Below are positions 24,969-33,207 of a stretch of DNA of 39,651 nt, piece after piece. Below the pieces are notes generated by a model, which did no database searches, was not told the origin of the DNA, and was given only the letters and a program-made list of their open reading frames with translations. Where the stretch lies: positions 1 through 39,651 of IMG/VR virus record IMGVR_UViG_3300033146_001009; one strand, written 5' to 3'. This DNA is from a virus. The position numbers were made by a program, and so were the translations under genes. Every line of letters begins with the position of its first letter. Within the stretch, counting starts at the first letter, position 1.

Positions 24969-25119
24969 GCACCAACGCCTGCAAGCATCTAAGCGTGATC
25001 GGGCTAATCGACAGTTAGCTCGAACGCTGGGGGTGCATCCTAAAACGTGGCATAGCTCGCATTTCAAAGCGGGTGCCATGATGCAACACACAATACATCA
25101 CAAAAGGAAAATGATATGA
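24958..25119 (+). CDS. Small basic protein (53 aa)
   Basis: It begins MAGKHQRLQASKRDRANRQL and is rich in Arg, Lys and His, with a possible helix-turn-helix-like stretch (ARTLGVHPKTWHSS). It overlaps the gene before by 11 bases and the next by 4 (ATGA). Nucleic-acid binding is suggested by charge only. Confidence 0.55.
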   Translation: MAGKHQRLQASKRDRANRQLARTLGVHPKTWHSSHFKAGAMMQHTIHHKRKMI

Positions 25120-25394
25120 TATTAACAGAAAAAAGTCTAAGGAGTGCTGTTAAATCGCTAAAGCATGAAATATCCGAGCGACGAAAAACCGATAAAAGCA
25201 TGATCGGGACATCTTATGTAAGATTTTCTGGATACTTCGGGTTGGGCTGGGATCACCCAAACCGGGAGGTGTTTTACTCTGTCTGTGCAACAACTCTCGG
25301 AACCCGAAAAATAACGAACATTCATCTATGCAACACTCTCTCTTATCCGTCTGTGGCGGAAGCCATAGAATCAATAGGAATAGAAATTCATTAA
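25116..25394 (+). CDS. Hypothetical protein (92 aa)
   Basis: The first third is a basic helix (SLRSAVKSLKHEISERRK), the rest is strand-prone. The ATG overlaps the stop of the gene before. No family recognised. Confidence 0.6.
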   Translation: MILTEKSLRSAVKSLKHEISERRKTDKSMIGTSYVRFSGYFGLGWDHPNREVFYSVCATTLGTRKITNIHLCNTLSYPSVAEAIESIGIEIH

Positions 25395-25408
25395 CAAAGG
25401 AAAATGAT

Positions 25409-25639
25409 ATGACAGATATAGTATTTGAGGGAATTGACAGGTTCAATCGCCCTATATTCAAGGCAAAAGAACACCGTGACAGGTATGGAAGCACTGAAAA
25501 GTTATTCGATTACGGTGCGTCTGAAGATGAGGTTCTTGATGTAATAGACGAAAACGATCTTTGTTTCTTCGGAAGTTCATTCGGATGTGAACCTATGGGA
25601 ACGCCAGCCTACGAAATAAAAATAGTAAGGAGTGAATAA
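25409..25639 (+). CDS. Small acidic hypothetical protein (76 aa)
   Basis: The ATG at 25409 follows AAAGGAAAATGAT, a usable ribosome site. The protein starts MTDIVFEGIDRFNRPIFKAK and is acidic in its middle. Its C-terminal strand-rich end reads GTPAYEIKIV. Family unknown. Its stop overlaps the next start (TAATG). Confidence 0.6.
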   Translation: MTDIVFEGIDRFNRPIFKAKEHRDRYGSTEKLFDYGASEDEVLDVIDENDLCFFGSSFGCEPMGTPAYEIKIVRSE

Positions 25640-26004
25640 TGAATGACGAATGGCTGATTCCTATGCTGGAAAAGAGAAGCACTGATGGGATTCGTGTCCT
25701 GCTTGACCTGCTAGAAGCGGGTATCAAGAATGGGTGCGTCTCTGCCAATGATGTGAGGGAACGTGAGTACGATGAACCAAACATCATAGGAGGTGTTTTC
25801 AAATGTCTTCATAAGTTTGGATTCACTCACACAGACCAACGTGTAAAGACAACCAAAAAACGCAAACATGCAAGACGTGTGGATGTGTGGAAATTGGACA
25901 TGCACAACCTTGCCTTGTCTGGCAGGAATGCAATCACAAAAACATTACTTGAAAGGATGCAAAATGAACAATCAAAGCAAACGCAAACGTATCTCCCTTT
26001 GTAG
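25639..26004 (+). CDS. Possible winged-helix DNA-binding protein (121 aa)
   Basis: A helical N-terminal half is followed by a segment like a recognition helix and wing (GGVFKCLHKFGFTHTDQRVK, then Lys/Arg-rich KKRKHARRVDVWKL). This is typical of small winged-helix phage proteins. The role, perhaps regulation of early genes, is inference. The start is in the previous stop codon. Confidence 0.55.
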   Translation: MNDEWLIPMLEKRSTDGIRVLLDLLEAGIKNGCVSANDVREREYDEPNIIGGVFKCLHKFGFTHTDQRVKTTKKRKHARRVDVWKLDMHNLALSGRNAITKTLLERMQNEQSKQTQTYLPL

Positions 26005-26326
26005 GTACTTAGAAAACGAACAACTCGAAAAATACATGCAAGCAGTACGAGAGAGGTATACCTTTTGTCCTAAATGTGATGATGCTGGTATTCAGGAACT
26101 TCCGTGTGGTATTTGCAAGCAGACGGGGTGGCATCATGTAAATTATGAATCGCTTGGTAAATGCAGTCAGTGTCGAGGCAGTGGGTTTGTTGAAACTATC
26201 TGTCAATATTGCGGTGGGTACGGGTCGATCAAGGTAGAGGATTTTTATGATCTCGGTCTTGACTTGGTAGCCACAGTGAATGACAACGTGCATAATATGA
26301 ACGCAATATGGAGGGAAAAACAATGA
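25964..26326 (+). CDS. DnaJ-type zinc-finger protein (120 aa)
   Basis: I chose the ATG at 25964, after GAAAGGATGC. Four cysteine pairs of the DnaJ zinc-finger kind can be seen: CPKCDDAG, CGICKQTGW, CSQCRGSGF and CQYCGGYG at residues 34-90. There is no J domain. Such stand-alone zinc fingers often assist folding or bind nucleic acid. The gene overlaps the SF2 helicase gene (ATGA), suggesting joint work. Confidence 0.75.
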   Translation: MNNQSKRKRISLCRYLENEQLEKYMQAVRERYTFCPKCDDAGIQELPCGICKQTGWHHVNYESLGKCSQCRGSGFVETICQYCGGYGSIKVEDFYDLGLDLVATVNDNVHNMNAIWREKQ

Positions 26327-27951
26327 TTTTGCGCGATTACCAGAAGGCCGCCTGTAACGCGGTACATAAGGCGTGGTATCTGAACAGGCCACCAATGAAG
26401 AGGTGCTTATCTGTTCAAGCAACCGGCCTTGGAAAAACAGTGTCGGCCACAAAGATGCTGGAATATTATTCAGGAACAGGTGGGAGGTGCTTGTTCCTTG
26501 TTCACAGGGACAGACTACTCCAACAAACCGTTGAAAAACTAACTCAAAGCACAGGGCTTCATTGTGCTGTGGAGAAGCGGAAGGAAACGGCTATGGGTAG
26601 CATGTTTCCTATAACGGTAGGCAGTGTCCAAACCATGACGCAGAAGAGGCTTGAACGCTTTCCACATGACTACTACTCACATATCATCATAGATGAGGCT
26701 CACAGATCTTGTAGCCCATCATATACACGCATCCTTAACCACTTCAACACCGCAAAGGTCGTAGGCATCACAGCTACTGCATACAGGGGTGATAAGAAAT
26801 CCTTGGGTGAAGTCTATGATGGGGTAGCTGGAGAAGAGTACAACCTGAAATGGGCTGTTGAAAATGGATGGCTCGTGCCGATTGTTGCACAAACTATTCA
26901 GGTGGACATAGACACAAGCCATCTTAGAGGCACAGGGAAGGACTATACCCTTGATGATGTGGATGAGTGCATCATGCCTTACTTGCGTGACGTGGCTAGT
27001 GAGATCAAACGTGTGGCGTCTAACCGGAAGATCATCATCTTCTTGCCACTCATCAAGACATCGAAGGCCATGACGCAAGCAATGAATGATGTGGGAATGA
27101 CGTGCTGTCATGTTGATGGCAAGGATCAGTCGCTACTGCCTGCGTTTGAAGCTGGCGAATATCAGGTGTGCTGTAATTCCATGCTTCTCACGGAAGGCGT
27201 GGACATTCTCGACGTGGATTGTATCGTGGTGCTACGTCTAACAAAATCTACTGGGCTTTATACGCAAATGGTAGGGCGTGGTACGAGGCTTATCACGCAT
27301 GAGATTGGCAATCTTGGCACTCCATGTGAGAGGCGTCAGGCTATTGAGCAATCAAGCAAGCCGAACATGCTATTACTGGACTTTCTCATGCACGGATCAG
27401 ACAAAAATCTGTGTCATCCTGCCGTCTTGTATGCGGCTAATGATGAAGAGTCTGAACGCATGACCGAGAACGCGTCAGAAGGTGCGCCTAAAGAACTGGG
27501 TGACATGGAAAAAGAGGCGAAGGATGAACTACTTGACGAGCGTGAGGCGAAGTTAATTGCTACGCTCAAAGCACTATCAGGGAAGGAATCTCTGGGGTAT
27601 GATCCTGTAGTACAGTGTCTCTCTCTCTTCTCTGATTCTATCTCTGATTGGGAGCCTTCCTTTGATTGGGAGAAAGCGGAAATGTCAACAAAGCAGAAGG
27701 AGGTTCTTGAGAAACAAGGGTTCAAGTGTGAAACGTGGACAAAAGGCTTTGCGTCTCAAGTTTTGGATGCAATGAACACAAGGCGTGAGCAAGGTCTTGC
27801 CACACCTAAACAGGTTCGAGTGCTTATCAGACAGGGCATTGAAAACGCACAGAATATGACCTTCGATCAGGCAAGTGCCTGCTTGGATAGGTTGAGTAAA
27901 ACATGGAAGAAAGCAAAACAGTATCGTAACTACAAAAAAAGGAGTAAGTAA
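26323..27951 (+). CDS. SF2 DEAD/DEAH-box helicase (542 aa)
   Basis: An ATP-driven DNA translocase or helicase of the type III restriction/UvrB-like branch. Visible motifs are ATGLGKT (33-39), IIDEAHRS (122-129), GITATAYR (148-155) and, in the second RecA domain, QMVGRGTR. A C-terminal helical region ends with a PKQVRVLIRQG-x-x-x-A-x-x-M-T-x-x-QAS pattern known from phage helicases. I chose the ATG within the previous stop. It probably acts in phage replication or recombination. Confidence 0.9.
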   Translation: MILRDYQKAACNAVHKAWYLNRPPMKRCLSVQATGLGKTVSATKMLEYYSGTGGRCLFLVHRDRLLQQTVEKLTQSTGLHCAVEKRKETAMGSMFPITVGSVQTMTQKRLERFPHDYYSHIIIDEAHRSCSPSYTRILNHFNTAKVVGITATAYRGDKKSLGEVYDGVAGEEYNLKWAVENGWLVPIVAQTIQVDIDTSHLRGTGKDYTLDDVDECIMPYLRDVASEIKRVASNRKIIIFLPLIKTSKAMTQAMNDVGMTCCHVDGKDQSLLPAFEAGEYQVCCNSMLLTEGVDILDVDCIVVLRLTKSTGLYTQMVGRGTRLITHEIGNLGTPCERRQAIEQSSKPNMLLLDFLMHGSDKNLCHPAVLYAANDEESERMTENASEGAPKELGDMEKEAKDELLDEREAKLIATLKALSGKESLGYDPVVQCLSLFSDSISDWEPSFDWEKAEMSTKQKEVLEKQGFKCETWTKGFASQVLDAMNTRREQGLATPKQVRVLIRQGIENAQNMTFDQASACLDRLSKTWKKAKQYRNYKKRSK

Positions 27952-28127
27952 TGACAACAGAAAACGCACAAAAACGCGCCGCAATGTTTGAGGTGTATAT
28001 GTGGTATGAAACCCACAAAACAATATCAAAACTAAAGCGCATCCCTGCTATGATGAGCTGGGCAGGAGCAACTCACGAAGAAGTTATAGACTTCTTGAAA
28101 GGAATCAATTATGAAAAAGTCACATAA
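27951..28127 (+). CDS. Small hypothetical protein (58 aa)
   Basis: MTTENAQKRAAMFEVYMWYE and what follows form two helices. The start is in the helicase stop codon (TAATG), with GGAG 7 bases before it, and the stop overlaps the next gene by 17 bases. Function unknown. Confidence 0.6.
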   Translation: MTTENAQKRAAMFEVYMWYETHKTISKLKRIPAMMSWAGATHEEVIDFLKGINYEKVT

Positions 28128-28443
28128 TACAAACAGAGAACTGCCAGCAACACTACGCAAAAGAACACCTGAACAATGGGTGGAACTCCTTGAGCAAATC
28201 AAAGACAAAACGCTGAAAAATAAAGTGGGATGTCTTGTGTGGTGGGACTATTTCGCGCAAAGAACAACGAAAAATGCTGTGCCACATTTTGATGTGTACC
28301 GGAATGGATACGAGGCGGGGGTAAATAACCAACCAGATGACGATGATCTTATCAAGGCTCTTGATGTCATAGGATACAAGAACGCAAAAAAACGTGTAAT
28401 TAAAAATCAAGACAAACCTTCCTTGACATCACAACGTAGATAG
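28111..28443 (+). CDS. Hypothetical protein (110 aa)
   Basis: A Lys/Arg-rich protein with a helical start (TPEQWVELLEQIKDKTLKNK) and a central WWDYF patch. Its last codons contain the -35 box of the promoter at 28423. Family unknown. Confidence 0.6.
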   Translation: MKKSHNTNRELPATLRKRTPEQWVELLEQIKDKTLKNKVGCLVWWDYFAQRTTKNAVPHFDVYRNGYEAGVNNQPDDDDLIKALDVIGYKNAKKRVIKNQDKPSLTSQRR

Positions 28444-28451
28444 GGTATGCG
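28423..28451 (+). promoter_or_regulatory. Promoter TTGACA-17-TATGCG before the initiator gene
   Basis: A perfect -35 box, a 17-base spacer and a weak -10 box lie at the end of the 110-aa gene. Transcription from here would begin near 28458, at the start of a structured stretch and about 130 bases before the replication protein gene. Confidence 0.5.
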
Positions 28452-28454
28452 TAC

Positions 28455-28521
28455 AGGTGATGGCTTACTTTGGATTGATCCCCAAAGGACAGCCGCTACC
28501 CTAGCCCGGTTGCCATCGCCT
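28455..28521 (+). ncRNA. Structured leader: 10-bp closing stem with two inner hairpins
   Basis: AGGTGATGGC (28455-28464) pairs with GCCATCGCCT (28512-28521) over 10 bp with one G-U pair. Inside lie CTTTGG (28468-28473) with CCAAAG (28482-28487) and the small GCTA-ccc-TAGC hairpin (28495-28505), giving a three-way junction. A CCTAGC/GCTAGG pairing (28500-28505 with 28531-28536) is an alternative fold. It could be a riboswitch-like leader or an antisense-type regulator. No known RNA class is recognised. Confidence 0.5.
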
Positions 28522-28585
28522 TTCTTTACTCGCTAGGATTAAAACAGGCAGGGTTCTTTTTTCCGTGCCACATTTAGGAAAAATA

Positions 28586-29575
28586 ATGACAGATTCATCA
28601 TCCCTTCTACGGGAATTACACCAACGACCAGTTGCATACTATCCGTTGTATGCAGAAATCACAGGAAGTATACCAGCAGGAGTGCTACTTTCACAGCTCA
28701 TGTATTGGTTCTCGAAGAAAGACAAATTCTTTAAGACGGCATCTGATATACAAGATGAAACGTATCTTACCGAAAAACAGCTTCGAGGTGCAAAGACTAA
28801 GATTAAATCACTGGACTTTATCACTGTAACCATCGAGGGATTGCCTGCAAAAACATACTACGAAATAGACTGGAACGCATACGAAAAATCGGTACAGACT
28901 ACTTTGGACAAAAGGGCAGAACTAGAACCTACAAAAGGGCGGAACACTGATGTACAAAAGGGACAAGCTATTACTAAGAGTACTGCTAAGAATACTGCTA
29001 AGAAAAAAGAAACTGTTAAAGAAAAAATTTCTTCTTTAAAAGCAGATTCTTCTAGTGAGGGGGTTCCGCCGAAAGATGACATATTGAGTAAACATTCTGC
29101 GAATGGACTGGTCTTAGCAAAGTTCCTTCTGGAACGTGTTGCTGAAGCCAAAGGACGCAAGCTAACAAGCACACCAACTGCAAAGCCTATCGCTGACCTG
29201 CTCAAACAGGGCGTCACTCCTAAGCAGGTACAGGATGCAATCCTGTGGCTATGCAAGAAGTATGCTGAAGGTGCTTTATATATTCCAGAGGTTCAATCAG
29301 CCAGTGCCTTGAGAACAAAATGGGATCAGGTACAAACAGCAATTGCGAAGGACAACCCACCACCCAAACAGCAACAAGAACACGCCTACAAAATATATAA
29401 AGCACCACAGAAACTCCTTCCGTGGGCACAGAAGCTCTGGGATGAGTGCCGTGAAATACAGGTATGGCGTGAAGATGATCGTGAGTTCTGGGACAACGCA
29501 ATACACAAAGCAAGACGTTTACCGCAACTAAACAAACTCGTTACTAAACATGTTGCTCAACTGAAAGGGCTATGA
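28586..29575 (+). CDS. Phage replication initiator-like protein (329 aa)
   Basis: The ATG at 28586 follows AGGA by 6 bases; a GTG 21 bases earlier is less likely. The N-terminal 100 residues form a winged-helix region of a kind common in phage replication proteins (YYPLYAEITGSIPAGVLLSQ, then TYLTEKQLRGAKTKIKSLDF). A Lys/Thr-rich linker follows, then a helical C-terminal domain. Such proteins bind the origin or load the helicase. The last codons hold one copy of a 20-bp repeat. Confidence 0.75.
   Translation: MTDSSSLLRELHQRPVAYYPLYAEITGSIPAGVLLSQLMYWFSKKDKFFKTASDIQDETYLTEKQLRGAKTKIKSLDFITVTIEGLPAKTYYEIDWNAYEKSVQTTLDKRAELEPTKGRNTDVQKGQAITKSTAKNTAKKKETVKEKISSLKADSSSEGVPPKDDILSKHSANGLVLAKFLLERVAEAKGRKLTSTPTAKPIADLLKQGVTPKQVQDAILWLCKKYAEGALYIPEVQSASALRTKWDQVQTAIAKDNPPPKQQQEHAYKIYKAPQKLLPWAQKLWDECREIQVWREDDREFWDNAIHKARRLPQLNKLVTKHVAQLKGL
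29549..29568 (+). repeat. Direct repeat copy 1 (end of initiator gene)
   Basis: The exact 20-bp sequence CATGTTGCTCAACTGAAAGG recurs at 30199-30218, precisely 650 bases on. Both copies encode HVAQLKG at the C-terminus of a gene. Confidence 0.9.
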
Positions 29576-29576
29576 A

Positions 29577-29891
29577 ATGAAAATGGTGACAATACCTGAT
29601 AAGCGACAGGGACACGATGGACAAACGAGACAAAAGCCTCTGTATAAAGTGAAACATTTCTTGAGTTACGAAGTGAAGAAGCAGTATCGTATTGAATATC
29701 GGATGAGGGAACAGTACGCGGCAAGTAGACACAAATGCCTTGATTCGTCAGTTTGGCGGCGATGGAAAATCTGGGACAAATATAAAACAAGAGAGATTAG
29801 GGATCACGCATTAAGCGTTATTAGAAAAAAAGCACACCGTCAATCTGTCAATATATGGCAGTATCGAGCAGAAAAGAGAAGCAATGTTTGA
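29577..29891 (+). CDS. Basic hypothetical protein (104 aa)
   Basis: Very rich in Lys, Arg, Tyr and Gln (YEVKKQYRIEYRMREQYAAS), mostly helical. It probably binds nucleic acid. It lies within the segment flanked by the 20-bp direct repeat. No family recognised. Confidence 0.6.
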   Translation: MKMVTIPDKRQGHDGQTRQKPLYKVKHFLSYEVKKQYRIEYRMREQYAASRHKCLDSSVWRRWKIWDKYKTREIRDHALSVIRKKAHRQSVNIWQYRAEKRSNV

Positions 29892-30225
29892 TAACATGCT
29901 GGATGCAGATATGATTGGTGAGTCTCCTGTATATGTATTGCAAGATAAAGTAGTGAAGGCACGAAAAGCAAAACCTTGTTTTTTTTGCTCTGAGAAAATC
30001 ATAAAAGGAGAAAGCTATAGAAAGATCGTGGGCAAAGTGGACGGGGTTATTGAAACTCATGCCTATTGTGCGAAATGCTGTGGTTTCTACTGTTGCGCGG
30101 GTTGTAAATTCAATGCGGTAATAGACATAGAATATGAATGCGTCTTGGAAATGTCTCGATATAATAAAGAACGATGCAGGTTTTACGAAGACACGAAGCA
30201 TGTTGCTCAACTGAAAGGATTATAA
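29884..30225 (+). CDS. Zinc-binding small protein with borrowed C-terminus (113 aa)
   Basis: CFFCSEKIIKGESY and AYCAKCCGFYCCAGC (about residues 32-75) suggest one or two zinc sites. The final residues KHVAQLKGL are identical to the end of the initiator protein, because the DNA there is a direct repeat. This suggests its 3' end was replaced by recombination. Confidence 0.65.
   Translation: MFDNMLDADMIGESPVYVLQDKVVKARKAKPCFFCSEKIIKGESYRKIVGKVDGVIETHAYCAKCCGFYCCAGCKFNAVIDIEYECVLEMSRYNKERCRFYEDTKHVAQLKGL
30199..30218 (+). repeat. Direct repeat copy 2 (end of zinc-protein gene)
   Basis: Second exact copy of CATGTTGCTCAACTGAAAGG. Bases just outside differ slightly (GGCTATGAAATG against ATTATAAAATG). 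Confidence 0.9.
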
Positions 30226-30226
30226 A

Positions 30227-30529
30227 ATGACTGAACGATGTAAGAGGTGCGGAAAGTTTTTATGGAAAACTGATTTTAGTGGAAAACCGTTTCCTTGTGG
30301 ATGTATACGATTCAAAATAGAGGACGAATATGGAGAGGAATATATCAGGTATGCCTATTCCGTTCAAGAAGTGGCAGAAAGGTTTGCAGAAGACTCGGAT
30401 GACGAACACAACTTAATCGACAACACCAAAACAATACTCGTTGATGGAGTTCCGTACGAGCTTAGCGCAGAGGTTGCTGTTGACTATACGGCAACAAGGA
30501 TAAAAAAGGAAGCAAACGATGACACATAA
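30227..30529 (+). CDS. Small zinc-finger-like protein (100 aa)
   Basis: It starts MTERCKRCGKFLWKTDFSG with a second CGC pair about 20 residues on, which could bind one zinc. An acidic helical remainder follows. It overlaps the DnaB-like gene by 11 bases. Possibly a helicase partner; this is inference from position. Confidence 0.6.
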   Translation: MTERCKRCGKFLWKTDFSGKPFPCGCIRFKIEDEYGEEYIRYAYSVQEVAERFAEDSDDEHNLIDNTKTILVDGVPYELSAEVAVDYTATRIKKEANDDT

Positions 30530-31847
30530 AAGCGTAGAGGCAGAGTCTTCTCTCTTGCGGATACTCTTTACTTCACATGACTATGCTATTGAAGTATTGC
30601 AAGTCATGGAGGAGTCAGGCGTAACAAGTGATTCGTTCTCTCATCCACAAGCACAATCCATGCACCGTGGGTTATGCTGTATGCGTGACGAAGGAATCAG
30701 AATAGGAGTTGATACCTTCCTAGAGCATTCTCGTGGGAACAAAAAATTACAAGCGTACCTGAATAAATACATGTCAGGGACTCAACCAGTAGAATCTCAC
30801 AGATACTACATTGGCATAATTCGAGAGATGCACACGAAGCGCAGACTACATGATCTGTGTGCTGAAACGATGGCAAACCTAACCGACACAGAAAACAGCG
30901 AAGAGTTAGCAGGAGAGATGCACACAAAGCTGTGCGCCATGACAACGGTTGACCCTGTAGTCACTCCATGTATGGCGGCTGACAGTGTGTATAATCGCTG
31001 GGATGATGCTCGTAATGGCATTTCAATAGGCATACCAACGCCTTTCCAGTCATTCAATGCTCTCACAGGTGGACCACAAAAGGGGCTGTTATGCCTTCTT
31101 GCTGGCAGACAGGGTACAGGCAAGAGCATAATCATTGCTCAATGGCTCTATACGCTCGGTTCTGGGCTTTTAAGCTCTGAACCCATACCGTGTGTCGATT
31201 TCTGTTTTGAGGACGGCATAGAGCGCACGTTAGCCCGTGTTTCTGGTCATGCTGGTCAGTTCAATACTTATCACAGGGATATGGGCAATTCTTCTGACGA
31301 ACACATGCTCACAGCAAGGGATGCTTTGGATGAAGTGAAGCAGTATCCAATCATCTACGAGGAGAGACCGCGTACTGTCCAGCAGATACGAGCACAGCTC
31401 ACACGATTAAAGATGGATCACGGAATCAAGATAGCATTCATTGACGGATGGAAAGACCTGCTTGACGATCATCACAGATGGGATGCGAATAGGATAGACA
31501 AGTACAACTCACAGCACTTGCGGGATACGGCGAAATTGCTGGATATAGCAATTGTGCCTGTTCATCATCTTGTGAAGATGGAACAAGGGGCAACGATCAC
31601 GGCAGAGAACATTCGTGGTAGTGGCCTTATCACGGCTGACGCTCGTATGGCTATTGCTTTGCAGAGTGACAAGGAACAGAAAGTATTTCACTTCGATCTT
31701 ATCAAGACGAACTTCACGCCATTCGGTACGGTTGAGCTGACAAGGCACACTACGCCTTCTTCATTCGTTGAGGCTGGAGCACCGCCACCTGAACCAGAAG
31801 CAGAAGAAGAGGCTTGTCATCAAACACAGTTACCATTCGGAGAATAA
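30519..31847 (+). CDS. DnaB-like replicative helicase (442 aa)
   Basis: The N-terminal 150 residues match the helical DnaB domain. The RecA-fold core has Walker A GRQGTGKS (196-203), Walker B-like IAFIDGWKD (305-313), an HH motif (VPVHHL) and a GSGLITADAR segment. The Pro/Glu-rich tail ends LPFGE. It would unwind DNA at the phage fork and load with the initiator 1 kb upstream. Confidence 0.88.
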   Translation: MTHKSVEAESSLLRILFTSHDYAIEVLQVMEESGVTSDSFSHPQAQSMHRGLCCMRDEGIRIGVDTFLEHSRGNKKLQAYLNKYMSGTQPVESHRYYIGIIREMHTKRRLHDLCAETMANLTDTENSEELAGEMHTKLCAMTTVDPVVTPCMAADSVYNRWDDARNGISIGIPTPFQSFNALTGGPQKGLLCLLAGRQGTGKSIIIAQWLYTLGSGLLSSEPIPCVDFCFEDGIERTLARVSGHAGQFNTYHRDMGNSSDEHMLTARDALDEVKQYPIIYEERPRTVQQIRAQLTRLKMDHGIKIAFIDGWKDLLDDHHRWDANRIDKYNSQHLRDTAKLLDIAIVPVHHLVKMEQGATITAENIRGSGLITADARMAIALQSDKEQKVFHFDLIKTNFTPFGTVELTRHTTPSSFVEAGAPPPEPEAEEEACHQTQLPFGE

Positions 31848-31870
31848 CAACAGAACAAAGGAGATACGTA

Positions 31871-31972
31871 ATGTCATATAAATCAAATCCAAAAATAATG
31901 GAGGCTAAATGCCTACTAGCAACAAATGGAAAGGTTGCATACGATGCCATTATGAAAGAGATGGATAAATGA
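31871..31972 (+). CDS. Micropeptide (33 aa)
   Basis: MSYKSNPKIMEAKCLLATNG and so on, with an AAAGGAG site 9 bases before the ATG and an ATGA overlap with the next gene. Function unknown; good start signals favour a real gene. Confidence 0.5.
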   Translation: MSYKSNPKIMEAKCLLATNGKVAYDAIMKEMDK

Positions 31973-32376
31973 AAGACTATCCGCTAGACCTAACACCTGC
32001 TGGATGCATCATGGCACGAACAGGCATGATACATACCGAAGGATTCAGGCGGGGAAAGATGACCAGAAAGCAACATGACGACGTGCATTTTTTCTGGCTT
32101 GAAATGAACCAGACAACCCTATCCAAAGAGTTCATGGTTTACGAGAATTGCCTAGACCAGTCCATACGCATAGAACGATTCAATTACATCGTAAACAGGT
32201 TCAATGCGGTGATAAGAGAACTGGAAACACTCGAAGATATACGAAAGGAGTACATAGAGACATTAGAAGAAATAGAAGACGTAAACACAGACGAAGAAGC
32301 AGAATTAGTTAAAGCATATAATCACTTCATAAAAGAATATGGCAAAAGTTTTGCAAACGTTCTTGACAAGAAGTGA
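31969..32376 (+). CDS. Acidic helical hypothetical protein (135 aa)
   Basis: The C-terminal half (about 65-120) is a long acidic helix (ETLEDIRKEYIETLEEIEDV). No motif suggests an activity. The gene's 3' end contains the -35 box of the next promoter. Confidence 0.6.
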   Translation: MKDYPLDLTPAGCIMARTGMIHTEGFRRGKMTRKQHDDVHFFWLEMNQTTLSKEFMVYENCLDQSIRIERFNYIVNRFNAVIRELETLEDIRKEYIETLEEIEDVNTDEEAELVKAYNHFIKEYGKSFANVLDKK

Positions 32377-32391
32377 AGCATGGCGTATATT
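32363..32391 (+). promoter_or_regulatory. Promoter TTGACA-17-TATATT before the recombination genes
   Basis: A perfect -35 box, 17 bases, then TATATT (five of six consensus bases) lie just before the SSB-like gene. A GCGTA-tat-TACGC palindrome covers the -10 box. This is the second-best promoter in the early block. Confidence 0.75.
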
Positions 32392-32431
32392 ACGCATTAA
32401 ATAAACAAGTGCAAACAAAAGGGAGTATATC

Positions 32432-33123
32432 ATGGCAGAACTAAGATCAGTAGAAATTACAGAAGTAGGTAGTTTTACGGAAACACCCCACACTTACAAG
32501 AACTTGTCAACGACAGACGGCAAAGGGAGTTTTTCCTATCGCAGTCACACTGCATGGACAGTACCAAGCAGATCACATGGTAGCAGGTAGCTATATGGGT
32601 AAGTATTTCAAGCAAGAGAATGGAGAGTTCGGCATCAATATCTATGGCAGTGATAATCCTTCCATTGCCAAGCCGCAGGCTGAGGGACATGGTGGGCAGG
32701 CCAGTAGCGGTGGTGGACAAACCCGTTCTTACTCCAAGCCGCAAGCACAGGGTAATAACTCAACGCATGGGTGCCATTGAAGTGTTCACGTCTAAAGGAG
32801 AGGGTGACGTACTGAAGCTCACCGAAGAGTACGCCAAGGGCATCGTGGATATTGCCAAGCGTCTTGAAGGAGTTCAGGAAGTGTCTGTACCACAAGCTCA
32901 ACCTCAAGCTAAACCACAAGCTAATCCTGACGGTGCGTATGTCAAGAGTGTGCTTGAAGAGCTTGGCTTTATGGAACAGGTAAAAGAAGGACATGCCGAA
33001 ACACAGGTAATGTCTCTATGGGCCTCCTGCAAAGGTGATGAGAAAATGTTCAAAGATTCGCTGATTGATTCGTATGGCGAAGAAGTGAAGCCTCCTGCAT
33101 CTGACGAGATGCTACCGTTTTAA
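32432..33123 (+). pseudogene. SSB-like gene with two single-base frameshifts (would be 229 aa)
   Basis: From the ATG at 32432 (GGGAG site 8 bases before) the frame reads MAELRSVEITEVGSFTETPH and soon stops. Plausible protein continues one frame on (VFPIAVTLHGQYQADHMVAG, then a GNIYG-like core and a Gly/Ser/Gln linker). From about 32765 it continues in the third frame as MGAIEVFTSKGEGD, to the end. Removing one base near 32530-32534 (a run of five T) and one near 32755-32765 gives a single 230-codon frame ending DEMLPF, like the acidic SSB tail tip. It may be inactive, recoded, or a sequencing fault. Confidence 0.65.
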
Positions 33124-33207
33124 GGAGGTCGCAATGAAAAAGAAAAAAGAAGAACCGAATGGATGACAACTGGTGGGAACGCCTTAAATAAACACAGGAG
33201 AAACATC

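Noticed and set aside
28440-28503. Pseudoknot TAGGGTA / TACCCTA around the leader stem
   Set aside because: The first arm overlaps the predicted -10 box and would not be in the transcript.
33134-33192. Tiny frames after the SSB-like gene (10 codons each)
   Set aside because: Too short to support; they would join only with a frameshift in an A run.
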